A stretch of 64,000 nt of DNA from the NCBI RefSeq assembly GCF_004208635.1, contig NZ_CP035806.1, positions 2,852,001 through 2,916,000 of the forward strand, given 5' to 3'. Numbering within the stretch: position 1 is the stretch's first letter; every line of letters starts with the position of its first letter. Below the pieces are notes generated by a model that did not search any database, was not told the DNA's origin, and worked only from the letters and a program-made list of their open reading frames with translations. The position numbers and the translations under genes were made by a program. Origin of the DNA: Leucobacter triazinivorans. GTDB taxonomy: Bacteria; Actinomycetota; Actinomycetes; Actinomycetales; Microbacteriaceae. Below, piece after piece: positions 14,212 to 23,579 of the stretch.

Positions 14212-15537
14212 TTACAAGCCGAGCCCTCCGCGACCTTGGGCCATTCTTGGGCCATTTCCGTGGCCCGTACTGTAGCCGGCGGTTCCGAACGGATCGTTGA
14301 ACGGAACGCCGAACGGGTCGGCGAGGTTCGGGCTCGCAGACGAGCGCCGCGACTTCTTCGCGCCGCTCGTCTTGCTGCTCTTCTTGGTGTTCTTCTTCGG
14401 CTTCGGCTTGTCCGGCTCGAAGAGCCCGTCGAGCACCGACCCGGCACGCCGCGCGACACCCTCGCGTGCGCGTGAGTAGCGCTCGGTGACCTGCAGGCTG
14501 GAGTGTCCGAGTACGGCTTGCACGTCGGGTGCAGAGGCTCCTGCGTCGAAGAGGATCGTGGCGAAGGTGTGGCGGAGGTCGTGCACCCGCAGCTCGGGGC
14601 GGTGAAGCTCGGTCTTGATCTTCTCCCAATCGACGGCGCGGCGGAAGTTCCGCGCAGTGAGCCTGCCGCCATTCGGCCCCGCCCACAGCAGATCATCCCG
14701 TTCCTTGCCCTTGATGGCCTCGATGACGGACGGACGGAGCTGCTTCGTGATCGGTGCTTCCCGCTCCTTGTGGCTCTTGGGGCTCTGCTCGATCAGTTCG
14801 CCGTTCTTGCCGGGGGAGAAGCTGCGGCTGATACGGAGGATGTTCTGCTCCAGCTCGGCGTCGCGCACCCGCTGTGCCGTCGCCTCGCCAGCGCGCATTC
14901 CGGTGAAGACGAGCGCTGCCGCGTAACGCCGGTACACGCCCGCGGGGATGAGTTCGAGCAGCTTTCTGATCTGCTGCACGGTGAGCGCCCGCGAGGTTGG
15001 GGAAGTGGAGGTGTCCTGGCTCGGGCGCTTCACCTCGCGCGCCGGGTTGTAATCGATGATCCTCGCCCGGCGTGCGCCGTCGAGCAAGCGGCTGAGCACC
15101 GCGAGCGAATCGACCTTGATTGACGGCGACCCAGCCCATGACACCATCGCCGACTCGATGAGCGGCGAGGTGATCTCTTCGAGCTTCTTGTCGCCGAGCG
15201 TCGGCTGCACCCGCTTGCGCCATGACACGTCATAGCCGCGCGCTGTTCCGACCCGCACCGAGGCGGCGATGGCGGGCCAGTAACGTTCATGCCACTGCGT
15301 GAGCGTCATTCCCGCGTTCGGGTTGCGGCCCGACACCTCTTTCGCCAGCTCGCGCTTCGCTTCCGCGAGGGTGAGGAACATGCGAGAGCGATGCTGCTTG
15401 TTCCCGGCGAGGTCGGTCACCGTCACGCGAATTTGATACCGCCCTCGATCCGTCCGCCACCGGATGCCCTCGGGCATCGGGCGACCCGTGTTCGGATCGA
15501 CCCGAGCTGGGGAGGTATTCGACGGACGCCCGGCCAT
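14212..15537 (-). CDS. Tyrosine-type site-specific integrase
   Basis: A 441-residue integrase. The arm-binding domain (RYQIRVTVTDLAGNKQHRSR near 33-52) is followed by a SAM-like core-binding domain (about 78-170) and a catalytic domain with Arg215 (FTGMRAGE), HDLRHTFATIL at 319-329, LGHSS near 343-347 and nucleophile Tyr354. A 50-residue basic tail (KPKPKKNTKKSSKTSGAKKS) is unusual and may be a DNA-binding extension. It overlaps the excisionase stop (TAATG). Its position 147 bases from the 14047-14065 repeat makes it the recombinase of the second island. Confidence 0.93.
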   Translation of the reverse strand: MAGRPSNTSPARVDPNTGRPMPEGIRWRTDRGRYQIRVTVTDLAGNKQHRSRMFLTLAEAKRELAKEVSGRNPNAGMTLTQWHERYWPAIAASVRVGTARGYDVSWRKRVQPTLGDKKLEEITSPLIESAMVSWAGSPSIKVDSLAVLSRLLDGARRARIIDYNPAREVKRPSQDTSTSPTSRALTVQQIRKLLELIPAGVYRRYAAALVFTGMRAGEATAQRVRDAELEQNILRISRSFSPGKNGELIEQSPKSHKEREAPITKQLRPSVIEAIKGKERDDLLWAGPNGGRLTARNFRRAVDWEKIKTELHRPELRVHDLRHTFATILFDAGASAPDVQAVLGHSSLQVTERYSRAREGVARRAGSVLDGLFEPDKPKPKKNTKKSSKTSGAKKSRRSSASPNLADPFGVPFNDPFGTAGYSTGHGNGPRMAQGRGGLGL

Positions 15538-15734
15538 TAGCGTCTCGTTCCGCCGACTTCGAGGAACTCCTCGATGGTGTCTGCGCGCCAGAGCTTGTGC
15601 TTGCCGACCTCCGCGTCAGGTTCAGGGATCAGCCCGTCGCGGCGCAGCTTGTCGAACGTCGGCAACGGCACTCGGCAGCGAGCAGCGGGCTCGGCGCGCG
15701 TGAGGTAGTCCGTCTGCACTGTTGCCTCGGTCAT
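15537..15734 (-). CDS. Excisionase / AlpA-like DNA-binding protein
   Basis: A 65-residue winged-helix protein of the excisionase class (LTRAEPAARCRVPLPTFDKL, then GLIPEPDAEVGKHKLWRADTIEEFL). The motif starts with a recognition helix and ends with the W-R-x-D-x-I-E-E-F-L pattern of AlpA/Xis proteins. It directs the integrase toward excision and can regulate the island. It shares one base with the integrase start, so both are made from one transcript. Confidence 0.85.
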   Translation of the reverse strand: MTEATVQTDYLTRAEPAARCRVPLPTFDKLRRDGLIPEPDAEVGKHKLWRADTIEEFLEVGGTRR

Positions 15735-15866
15735 GCCCTTTCCTTTCGTTGGAAGCTCGCGCGCTGCTCTGATCTAGCGTTATTGCGAGTACCTGATATT
15801 GAAACACAAACAACACGTAATCGCAACTACATTAGATAGGTGTACCTGTTCGCTAGACTGATGCGC

Positions 15867-16556
15867 ATGGCACTTCCGACGCCCCGCCCCTGGGATCAGA
15901 CCGCGGACGGCCTGATCGCCCAGACTGATCTGCCAACTGGCTGGCACCTCGCTGCCCGGTTCCCCGGAGAACGTGCCGACGATGCCAGTGACGAGATAGA
16001 CCGCGTGCTCGGCTACGACGACCAGGCAAGCGATGCCGACTCGGAGCAGAACGAGACTGCTGATGGCCGCTGGCGTTACATCGAGCACGAGGCCACCGCT
16101 ACCCGCGTGATGATCCGCTTGCAGCGCCAGCTCTATGCCACCCCCGAGGAAGTGCGGATCACGGGTGTGATCTATCTGCCGTGGCGACCGGGCGACCCGA
16201 TCACGAGTCACCTGCTGCGCGAGATCCCGACCGCGAAGATCGAGGCCGCGATCAACAAGCGTCTATTCGCCATGAAGCGCGTCGCCACCGTGACCGGGAA
16301 TAAGGTTGTGCTCCCGAGCGGTCGCAAGGTCAGCGACCGAGACCTGTTGAAGCCGCTCGGCAATCCCAAGCAGGTGCCCGACTTCTACGAACTCGTCGCG
16401 CTCCAGCATGGAAAGCTCTCGGGTCAGGGTGACGAGAACCCCTCCGCGACGATGGCCGAGATCAACGGCGTCGCCCTCAGCACCGCCCAGGGGTGGGTCG
16501 CCAAGGCCCGCAGTCGGAGCCTACTTCCGCCAGGGCGTCGCGGACGCGCTGGGTGA
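15867..16556 (+). CDS. Hypothetical island protein with C-terminal HTH-like motif
   Basis: About 229 residues, transcribed divergently from the integrase. A TAGACT -10-like box (15853-15858) ends eight bases before the ATG at 15867, suggesting a leaderless mRNA; ATG 15861 is the alternative. The C-terminus (MAEINGVALSTAQGWVAKAR followed by RSLLPPGRRGRAG) is a helix-turn-helix type pattern often found in proteins next to actinobacterial integrases. The N-terminal 150 residues are not recognised. A regulator of the island is plausible. Confidence 0.65.
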   Translation: MALPTPRPWDQTADGLIAQTDLPTGWHLAARFPGERADDASDEIDRVLGYDDQASDADSEQNETADGRWRYIEHEATATRVMIRLQRQLYATPEEVRITGVIYLPWRPGDPITSHLLREIPTAKIEAAINKRLFAMKRVATVTGNKVVLPSGRKVSDRDLLKPLGNPKQVPDFYELVALQHGKLSGQGDENPSATMAEINGVALSTAQGWVAKARSRSLLPPGRRGRAG

Positions 16557-16585
16557 GAAAATGAATACGTTGAATCGGGGTGCCC

Positions 16586-17692
16586 ATGAGTAAAGACGAA
16601 GAATACGAGGAAGAGATCCGCCTTGTTCGACGCAAGAAGGGCACCTATCGATCGAACTCAACGAAGTCCAATGAATTTGAAAGTGACTTGCTGCGTGACA
16701 AGCACACCAGGAGTGTTGCCGGCCCCACAGAGTCCCGTGCCGTCGACGAAGAGGAGCTTCGTCGGAGGTATCAAGGTGATCCGGTAGTCCTATACCAAGA
16801 GTCAGCGCAGAGTGTTGACGAAGATGCCGACGACGATATCGCCGGACTAGTCGCCGGGCTGGCTCTCCTTGGCCTCTCCGTGGGGGCTGTAGCCATCGCC
16901 GGAATTGGATCCCGTAGGCAGCGCCGCCGTGAACTTGAATGGGAGCAAGCAGAGGCGCGGAGACAAGCTCTCATCACCCCTATCGTTCAGACGTCAACTG
17001 CGGCCCCGGCGGGCTGGTACGAGGTGGGTGATGGACGCCAGCAGTGGTGGGACGGTCAGAATTGGACGGGGCATATCAAGGCTGATGTGCATAGAGCGCC
17101 GCCGCCTCCTGGCTGGTATGACGACGGCGCTGGCAGTCGACGCTGGTGGGACGGACGAGAGTGGACAGCGCACACGCAAGGTAGTCTCAGCGCATCTCCA
17201 CAGTCCGGGATGATCGAAAGTGTAGACGTGCAAGTAAGCACAAATGAGCTGCAGCATGTGGTTGAAGTTCCCATCGTCACAATGAGTAGCGAAGAATGGC
17301 GTGAGCGTGCACGCGCCATGCTCGTCGCGCGAGCATTCAGCGAAGAGCAATGGCGGCTCCTATCGCATGCACGTATTGAAGATGGCGAAACGGCATTGCT
17401 GGAGTGGCAAGGGCAATTGAAGAACCTTACGCCCGAGGACTTCTCAAACAGGATCAATCATGTGCTTGAGGCACGCCGTGGGCAAGGTCATCAGGCACTG
17501 ACTGCTGGAGTCAGCGGCGGCAGTCTTGACGAAAGATCAGGGGGCGACTTGCCGCCACAGGAAATGGAAGCCCTTCTTGTTGATCGCAGTCAAGCGCAAC
17601 TCCCCAGGGAAAAGACGAGGCCTCCTGGTTGGTACAACGACCATGACGGTCGGGCTCGATGGTGGGACGGTTCGAGATGGGCTGAGTACTGA
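16586..17692 (+). CDS. DUF2510 protein with three repeat domains
   Basis: A 368-residue protein. One hydrophobic segment (GLVAGLALLGLSVGAVAIAG, about 86-105) is followed by basic residues. Three DUF2510 units with the PGWY...WWDG.W pattern lie at about 139-160, 173-194 and 348-367 (PPGWYDDGAGSRRWWDGREW is one). DUF2510 is a short, membrane-associated domain of actinobacteria whose role is unclear. ATG 16586 follows a GGGG site. The N-terminus is highly charged. It precedes, convergently, a TM2 protein; both families often co-occur. Function unknown. Confidence 0.8.
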   Translation: MSKDEEYEEEIRLVRRKKGTYRSNSTKSNEFESDLLRDKHTRSVAGPTESRAVDEEELRRRYQGDPVVLYQESAQSVDEDADDDIAGLVAGLALLGLSVGAVAIAGIGSRRQRRRELEWEQAEARRQALITPIVQTSTAAPAGWYEVGDGRQQWWDGQNWTGHIKADVHRAPPPPGWYDDGAGSRRWWDGREWTAHTQGSLSASPQSGMIESVDVQVSTNELQHVVEVPIVTMSSEEWRERARAMLVARAFSEEQWRLLSHARIEDGETALLEWQGQLKNLTPEDFSNRINHVLEARRGQGHQALTAGVSGGSLDERSGGDLPPQEMEALLVDRSQAQLPREKTRPPGWYNDHDGRARWWDGSRWAEY

Positions 17693-17739
17693 TTCAAAGC
17701 TGAACTCTTGTCGGCGGAAGTCTAACGAGGTGGTGTGGC

Positions 17740-18720
17740 CTACCTTGCAGACTCAAGGGCCTGATCTAGTTCTTTGTGGAGGACTAGTTTGCGCTCGGCG
17801 TTGACCTGCCTGATGTTGTCGATGAGCTGCGAGTCAATCACCATGATTGCTCTTCGCCCCGCACTAACGTGTTGTTCCACGTCATCCCAAAGGTGAGGGT
17901 TGGATAGCATGTCGAGTAGATGGTCCTGGTCGAGAATTATCGCAAGCTTGCTCAACTTCTCGGCGTAGGCTTTCTTGACCCGACTGATTTCCCGACGCCT
18001 AGATTTTCTTTGCAAGCGGCCATACAGCTCTTCGACGTTCTTCAACAGTGAATCGAGTTGTCGCACAATTCCGGCGGCGGTCTCGTCGCCGATAGCCGCG
18101 AGTAAGACGTACTGGTTGCGGAGAGAAGCAAATTTCTCGACGGGGGATCGGGCGTCCGTCGAGTCGTGATGCGCTGCTCGAGTCTCGGATGCTCGTCGAC
18201 TCTGCGACCGTCTGCGCAAGAAGTACACCAGACCGAGCACGGCTCCCGCTGCGCAGAGGACAGCTATGGCAACCCACCCGATGGTGGTCAACCCGTTGCT
18301 GTCGAATGAAGCATAGATCAGAGAGAAAATGGCGCCGAGCGCGAACATTGAAGCAAAGAAGATCCCGATTACTTTCCAGACCAACTTGCTATATCTGTCG
18401 TAGCCTTGCAGTCGAAGTCCCCAAGTGTCGCGTTGCCCGCCGAAGAGCGTGATCAACACGTCGATAACGATCCAGTACCCAAGTCCCCCCAACGTGAACA
18501 GCTTGAACAATGCAGAGCGGGTCTTGCCGAGGTAGAAGCGGTCAACTCCGAAGATGCCAAGGAAGAGCGCAAAGAGCAGGGTGGCCAGATAGCTTTTTCT
18601 CCCTTCAGGTACCGGATGCTGACGGCCAGCACTCTGCGGGAGGTGTGGCGGCGCTGAACCCGGCTGGGATACATGCTGTAGAGATGTGCCTGGGATCGGG
18701 TGGGGATCGGCGCTTGACAT
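17740..18720 (-). CDS. TM2-domain membrane protein with cytoplasmic coiled-coil tail
   Basis: A 326-residue membrane protein. The Pro-rich N-terminus (1-40) precedes a TM2 domain: SYLATLLFALFLGIFGVDRF, then YLGKTRSALFKLFTLGGLGY, about 43-85. Two further membrane segments follow near 115-135 and 145-165. A basic stretch (RRRSQSRRASETR) is followed by a long charged, coiled-coil-like C-terminus. TM2 proteins pair with DUF2510 proteins in actinobacteria, and the neighbour at 16586 fits that. The specific role is unknown; transcription is convergent with the DUF2510 gene. Confidence 0.8.
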   Translation of the reverse strand: MSSADPHPIPGTSLQHVSQPGSAPPHLPQSAGRQHPVPEGRKSYLATLLFALFLGIFGVDRFYLGKTRSALFKLFTLGGLGYWIVIDVLITLFGGQRDTWGLRLQGYDRYSKLVWKVIGIFFASMFALGAIFSLIYASFDSNGLTTIGWVAIAVLCAAGAVLGLVYFLRRRSQSRRASETRAAHHDSTDARSPVEKFASLRNQYVLLAAIGDETAAGIVRQLDSLLKNVEELYGRLQRKSRRREISRVKKAYAEKLSKLAIILDQDHLLDMLSNPHLWDDVEQHVSAGRRAIMVIDSQLIDNIRQVNAERKLVLHKELDQALESAR

Positions 18721-18850
18721 TCCCCTCCTCCGGAATCTGCGACGTGGTTACGGCTCCATTATGCGCTATGCGAGAGTTTCCAATCCGACGAGGCATAGTA
18801 AGTCAAGATCGACGGTGTCGCCTTCAGCGTCGTGGGATGCTGCGCAGCAG

Positions 18851-19381
18851 TTAGTCGGAGAATCCGAGACCGCTACCGTTGTAAAAACCGACCATCGGGT
18901 TGCCAGTCCTGAAGGAGGCGCTGAGGAGGTCGTGCAGTTCAAGGAACCCATACCCTGCGTCAAGTAGGTGTCGCTCGGAGTCGCCACCCGCGTGGTCGAG
19001 CACCGCCTGTAGTTCAGTGAGGGCGGAGGCCGCGAGCTCTGGCTCGGCGATGACAACGGCGGTGTCAAATCGCGAACCTCGCTCAAGTACCTCGGCGAGC
19101 GCCGGGCACCGGCCTGTATCGAGCGAATGTTTGATCACACCAATACCGGACCGCTCAGCCCACCAAGTCAGGCAGATCTCGCGCATGCCTTCGTGTGCGC
19201 AGGCCTTCGATCCCCACCACTGCCAGAGTGCTTCATCCTCAGTGTCGTCCATGCCGTACAACCCGATGGGTTTGATCTGGCCGAAACGGTCGTAGTCGAG
19301 TTCTGCTCGGTCAATGGGCGGTTGAGAAGCTAAGCCGTCGCGGAAGCAATTGCAGGCAACAAATGCCTCATGTTCACTCAC
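18851..19381 (-). CDS. Hypothetical protein
   Basis: A 176-residue acidic protein starting at GTG 19381 after GGGAAG. It contains several Trp (EALWQWWGSKACAHEGMREI) and two Cys, with no signal or membrane segments. I do not recognise the family. It lies immediately beside the IS256-family insertion. The 130 bases between it and the TM2 gene (18721-18850) hold nothing I can identify. Confidence 0.55.
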   Translation of the reverse strand: MSEHEAFVACNCFRDGLASQPPIDRAELDYDRFGQIKPIGLYGMDDTEDEALWQWWGSKACAHEGMREICLTWWAERSGIGVIKHSLDTGRCPALAEVLERGSRFDTAVVIAEPELAASALTELQAVLDHAGGDSERHLLDAGYGFLELHDLLSASFRTGNPMVGFYNGSGLGFSD

Positions 19382-19436
19382 GGTACTTCCCTCAGTTTGG
19401 TTTCACGGTATTGGGATGAGGGGGAGTGACAGTAAT

Positions 19437-20840
19437 GCCCCATAAAGTGGTGTAGCGCACGGTGGCCAGCGCGTCGTAGAACATGGGCGCGGTCACCGTG
19501 TGGTCCTTCGAGGAATCTCCTACAACCCACCCGAAAGGCATCAACACGATGACCGCTCCTACTATTGTCGACCCTGCCGGCCTGTTCAGCGAAGCTCTCA
19601 TCGACGCGTCCCCGGATCTGATGCGTAGTCTGTTGCAGACCATGATCAACGCGCTCTTGTCCGCGGACGCGGACGCGGTGGTCGGCGCTGAATGGGGCAA
19701 GCCCTCATCCGACCGGATCACGCAGCGCAACGGCTACCGACACCGCGACCTCGACACCCGGGTCGGCACGATCGATGTCGCGATCCCGAAGCTTCGTCAG
19801 GGAACCTACTTCCCCGAATGGCTGCTCGAGCGCCGCAAACGCGCCGAGACCGCGCTGATCACCGTCGTCGCGGACTGCTACCTCGCCGGCGTGTCCACAC
19901 GCCGGATGGACAAGCTCGTCAAGACCCTCGGGATTCACTCGCTGTCGAAGTCGCAGGTGTCCCGGATGGCGGCGGAGCTCGATGAACACGTCGAGCAGTT
20001 TCGACACCGTCCGCTCGACGACGCCGGCCCGTTTACCTTCGTTGCCGCCGACGCGCTCACCATGAAAGTTCGCGAGGGCGGACGCGTCATAGGCGCAGTG
20101 GTGCTGGTCGCGACCGGCGTCAACGGCGACGGGCGCCGCGAGGTGCTCGGCCTGCGCGTGGCCACCAGCGAGACAGGGGCGGCCTGGAACTCGTTCTTCG
20201 CCGACTTCGTCGCCCGCGGTCTCGGAGGCGTCCGCCTCGTCACCAGCGACGCCCACTCAGGCCTCGTCGAAGCAATCGCAGCGAACCTGCCCGGTGCTGT
20301 TTGGCAGCGCTGTCGCACGCACTACGCGGCGAACCTGATGAGTGTGACACCGAAGGCCATGTGGTCGGCGGTGAAGGCGATGCTGCACTCCGTCTACGAC
20401 CAGCCCGACGCCGCCGCGGTCCACGCTCAGTTCGACCGACTCCTGGACTACGTCGACGGGAAACTGCCCGACGCTCACGAGCACCTCGACGCGGCCCGCG
20501 CCGATATTCTCGCCTTCGCGCAGTTCCCGGAAGGCCTGTGGCAGCAGATCTGGTCCAACAACCCCAACGAGCGTCTCAATCGGGAAATCCGCCGCCGCAC
20601 CGACTCCGTCGGCATCTTCCCGAACCGGGAAGCGATTATCCGCCTCGTCGGCGCGGTCCTGGCCGAGCAGACCGATGAATGGGCCGAAGGACGCCGCTAC
20701 CTCGGCCTCGACGTTCTCGCGAAGAGCCGCCTCACCCTCGTCACTGACAACGACGTCGAGGAGGTGATCGACACCGTTCTCGAGCTCAGCGCCTGACTCC
20801 ATCACCACGAAAGACCAACCGTTACACCACTACCCGCGAC
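19437..20840 (+). mobile_element. IS256-family insertion sequence
   Basis: The IS carries one transposase gene and imperfect terminal inverted repeats sharing AGTGGTGTA(A/G)CG about 10 bases from each tip (19446-19457 and, inverted, near 20823-20832). The exact tips are uncertain and no target duplication was found at these positions. The right end supplies the last codons and stop of the gene at 20822-21166, showing insertion into that gene. Confidence 0.75.
19549..20796 (+). CDS. IS256-family (mutator-type) transposase
   Basis: A DDE transposase of 415 residues from ATG 19549 (the open frame runs back to 19483). It shows the family features: [20 protein letters not shown] near 60-80, the first catalytic Asp in FVAADALT, the second in VTSDAHSG, an [10 protein letters not shown] segment, and the catalytic Glu in [10 protein letters not shown]. 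No internal stops or frameshifts, so it appears intact. It moves the IS by a copy-paste-type mechanism. Codon use is high-GC like the host, so transfer between related actinobacteria is likely. Confidence 0.92.
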   Translation: MTAPTIVDPAGLFSEALIDASPDLMRSLLQTMINALLSADADAVVGAEWGKPSSDRITQRNGYRHRDLDTRVGTIDVAIPKLRQGTYFPEWLLERRKRAETALITVVADCYLAGVSTRRMDKLVKTLGIHSLSKSQVSRMAAELDEHVEQFRHRPLDDAGPFTFVAADALTMKVREGGRVIGAVVLVATGVNGDGRREVLGLRVATSETGAAWNSFFADFVARGLGGVRLVTSDAHSGLVEAIAANLPGAVWQRCRTHYAANLMSVTPKAMWSAVKAMLHSVYDQPDAAAVHAQFDRLLDYVDGKLPDAHEHLDAARADILAFAQFPEGLWQQIWSNNPNERLNREIRRRTDSVGIFPNREAIIRLVGAVLAEQTDEWAEGRRYLGLDVLAKSRLTLVTDNDVEEVIDTVLELSA

Positions 20841-21166
20841 TTGACCCACGCCGCCCGCTCGTCGGCGGTCACCTGGCGGTCAGAACCTGCCTCGCTCAGC
20901 GTTTGCTCTAGCTGCGTGATGCACGCTTGGGTTGCGTTGTCGCCCTGGTTTGCGTTCGCCACATTCACGAGCACAATGATTGCGACTGCCACGGCAATGA
21001 TGCCAAGTGCGACCCATTTGATCCAGCCCGGAGCTTTGGCCGCTTTCAGAGCTTGGTCGGCCCGCTTCAACTCCCGCTTGGTGTACGAGGAGGGTGCGGA
21101 TTGCGCCTGCTGGAGAGCGTGCTCGTATTTGGCTTGAGCTTGTGCGATGCGATCTTCTCTAGTCAC
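20822..21166 (-). pseudogene. Small membrane protein gene cut by the IS256 element
   Basis: Starts at GTG 21166 after AGGAGG. The charged coiled N-terminus (REDRIAQAQAKYEHALQQAQ) is followed by one membrane segment (WIKWVALGIIAVAVAIIVLV) and a short outside domain. The final codons SRVVV and the stop come from the IS end, so the natural C-terminus is lost. A short open tail just left of the IS (ITVTPPHPNTVKPN on the minus strand, ending at 19392) could be the severed remainder, but no target duplication confirms this. Confidence 0.65.
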
Positions 21167-21269
21167 TCTACGTTCCTCCTGTGGCATGTTGCTCCGTGGT
21201 GCAGACCTTTGCATCGCAGGGCAAAGGTGTGCACTGCGCTGAGTACCACGCCGAGGATGGACTGGTTTC

Positions 21270-21527
21270 GTGAACTATCCGACCCGCGACGCAAACCTTG
21301 GCGCGCTCCGACTCCGGTTGAGTAAGGAACGTAGTAAGCGGGAATAGTCGTATGATGTGCTCGCGGAGCGAACCGGCTTGGCCCGTCGCACCCTAATAAA
21401 TTTGGAAACAGCTAAGACTATGGGCACTGTCGATAGCTGGTACAAAGTCGCGCAGGCGTTTGGCATGACAGCGGGTGAGTTCTTCGCCTTGATTGAGACC
21501 CCGTTCGGCGCAGAGTCCGAGAGTTGA
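21270..21527 (+). pseudogene. XRE-family regulator with in-frame amber codon
   Basis: From GTG 21270 the frame reads 25 codons (NYPTRDANLGALRLRLSKER), then TAG at 21345-21347, then continues as a clean helix-turn-helix (SYDVLAERTGLARRTLINLE and onward to AGEFFALIETPFGAESES). The 86-codon frame has the size and pattern of small HTH regulators, where Trp or Met is common at this position. A single TGG-to-TAG change would explain the stop. A shorter product from GTG 21357 would lose the first helix. Confidence 0.65.
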
Positions 21528-21588
21528 TCGGTTGCCGGTAATCAGTGGTCGCATCGCAGCGCGACCGCGCAACCGTGTCGGAAGCTAT

Positions 21589-22449
21589 CTATTGCTCAGT
21601 CACTCCTGACGTATAAGCCATTGGATTGCGAAGGTATAGCTCTTGGGCTTCTTCTCCTGCCTGCACATACCAAATGACCTGCTCAACATAGTCGATAATG
21701 CGAGGTATCTCGACGAAGGGCAACTCGGGTAGACCATCGAGGTCGATCGCCAAGTGGAAGTCGACATGACCCGTGACCGAGAGGTTGGAAACATAACTCG
21801 GAACCACCGCATCGAAAACAATGGCCCCGACTGCAGGCTCAGGACTGGCTGTGAAGTTTGAGGGAGCCTGCAGCCAGGCTCCGAACTGATGCGCCTTTAC
21901 AGGCCCCGCATACTCGACGTTGATATCAGCTCCTGGAGCTGCCGTCCCGCGTAGCGCAATAGAGGTTTTGTGTTTGTCAAGATTGCTTAGCATCCTGAGG
22001 ATATTCAGCGGGTGTTCCGGGTACCCGGTTTTGAGGCTGAACGGCTGACAAAACTTGACCCGGTCTAGAAGCGGCAGTTGGGCTCCAGCCAGCCAGCTTT
22101 TCGCTTTCGCTTCCCACGAGTCGGGGTCGTCGAGAATCGGGAACTGAAGGTTGCTTCCATCGTTCCGATTCTGACCAGCATTGAGTATCTGCCAAACTGT
22201 TGAATCTAGCGCCCCGCGAAGTGCGTTGGCAATCTCACCAACGTAGACGGACATCTTTGCTACATCTGGTGGCGTGAAAGACTCAATGACGCTTTGGACT
22301 CGCTCATTGGCTGTGCCGTGGGCAGTGGATATGCGAAAGGGCTTGCTGTTGGCGTACAGCTCGACCTGATTGAGTAACTGTTTGTGTCTGAGGCGGGCGT
22401 GTTTTATCCGGTAGCTGGGCCAGGCGTTCACCTGATATGTGGTGATCAC
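21589..22449 (-). CDS. Hypothetical protein
   Basis: A 286-residue soluble protein starting at GTG 22449. The motif RMLSNLDKHKTS near 153-164 recurs in a group of uncharacterised bacterial proteins found on mobile elements, which I cannot name precisely. It has lower GC than the core genome and no membrane segment. The start is separated by about 36 bases from the next leftward small gene, so both are probably co-transcribed. Function unknown. Confidence 0.6.
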   Translation of the reverse strand: MITTYQVNAWPSYRIKHARLRHKQLLNQVELYANSKPFRISTAHGTANERVQSVIESFTPPDVAKMSVYVGEIANALRGALDSTVWQILNAGQNRNDGSNLQFPILDDPDSWEAKAKSWLAGAQLPLLDRVKFCQPFSLKTGYPEHPLNILRMLSNLDKHKTSIALRGTAAPGADINVEYAGPVKAHQFGAWLQAPSNFTASPEPAVGAIVFDAVVPSYVSNLSVTGHVDFHLAIDLDGLPELPFVEIPRIIDYVEQVIWYVQAGEEAQELYLRNPMAYTSGVTEQ

Positions 22450-22485
22450 TAGTCCTCCACCCTGGCCGCAGATGCTTCTGGCGCT

Positions 22486-22698
22486 CTAGCTGCGAGCTTC
22501 AAAGAGTTCATCGAACTTACTTCGGAGACCGTCTGTTGGGAGTTCCTGGCGTAGCATCTCGTGATTCCCGCCAGCAAGTGCCTCTCCGACGAGACGTTGG
22601 GCATGAACGAGATCATGCCCAGTGATGTACTTGCTCGTCTTGAGCTTGGGCACCTCACCGCACTCGCATAGGCAAGCGGGGCGGTTGGCAGAACTCAT
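22486..22698 (-). CDS. Small Cys-rich hypothetical protein
   Basis: A 70-residue protein beginning MSSANRPACLCECGEVPKLK. The CLCECGE...SKYITGHD pattern is a short Cys/His cluster found in small proteins of phages and islands, probably zinc-binding. It sits upstream of the unknown 286-residue gene in the same direction. ATG 22704 is an alternative start two codons earlier. Confidence 0.55.
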   Translation of the reverse strand: MSSANRPACLCECGEVPKLKTSKYITGHDLVHAQRLVGEALAGGNHEMLRQELPTDGLRSKFDELFEARS

Positions 22699-22784
22699 AG
22701 TCACATACTAGCGGCGGCATGAGTGTTCCTGGCCTTTCATGGAGTCAGTGAGTATCGCATCGACGCGTGACATAGTAACGCCCC

Positions 22785-23579
22785 CTATCGAGACAGCTCG
22801 GGGTCCGTGATGGGAACTTCGGTTCCGTCTCGCAGAACCACGGAGAAGCTAGCGCCCTCCAGAAAGTCGGGGGAGCTTGCCTTCATTGCAGCGTAGATTG
22901 AGCGTGACCCTGCAAGGAGGCTAGACACCAGGTGCGCATCGCGCACCGGATCAATCGTGCCGTTGTCGGTGTAAGCCATTTGGAGTGCGTCAAGTCGCCA
23001 ATCATTGGGAAAGCTCAGAACGGCGTGTGCGACATCTTCTGACATAAAGCTAACCAGCGGAGCGAGTGTCTGCTGAGTCTTAGTCGCTGCAAGGATGTAA
23101 TGCGACATCAATCCAGTTCGTTCCGGCCCGAAGAAGGCCGGATCCTGACTAGCTATTACCTTCGCTGCTTCTGCAAGCTCGTTTGCATCCCAGCTATCGA
23201 AGTCGACCCCTGGCCCACGCACATAGTGGCGATACGGCACTAAAGCGATAGGACCGAGGCCTGCAAGAGTCTGCAAATGGATCTCGTAGTCCGAGTAGGT
23301 GCGCCGTTCTCTTGTGCGTTTCGGTACCTCGACAACAAGCCAACCGAATACCACAGCGGCAAGCAGCGCATAGGCGAGATTTCTTATCACGATGGACAAC
23401 ACATGCCCTCCGGGCACTACCTCCGGCCAATATTGTGCGACCTCAAGGCTGACGGCAATAAGAAGCAGGGCAACGCTCGCCTGGAGAGGGTGGCGAAGGA
23501 TACGCGACGCCACCGCAACGCTCTTTTCGTAAAGAAGCTTTGTCTTGTCAAGGCTCCTACTCAGACGACTTCCGTTCAT
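22785..23579 (-). CDS. Two-TM membrane protein of unknown function
   Basis: A 264-residue protein. After a basic N-terminus come two membrane segments (about 32-50, LQASVALLLIAVSLEVAQYW, and 62-82, VIRNLAYALLAAVVFGWLVV). The remainder is a large cytoplasmic domain with no recognised motif. The ATG overlaps the stop of the upstream small gene (ATGA), so the two form a coupled pair. The layout of a small soluble protein followed by a membrane protein on an island is seen in several defence and toxin systems, but no direct evidence supports that role here. Confidence 0.65.
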   Translation of the reverse strand: MNGSRLSRSLDKTKLLYEKSVAVASRILRHPLQASVALLLIAVSLEVAQYWPEVVPGGHVLSIVIRNLAYALLAAVVFGWLVVEVPKRTRERRTYSDYEIHLQTLAGLGPIALVPYRHYVRGPGVDFDSWDANELAEAAKVIASQDPAFFGPERTGLMSHYILAATKTQQTLAPLVSFMSEDVAHAVLSFPNDWRLDALQMAYTDNGTIDPVRDAHLVSSLLAGSRSIYAAMKASSPDFLEGASFSVVLRDGTEVPITDPELSR

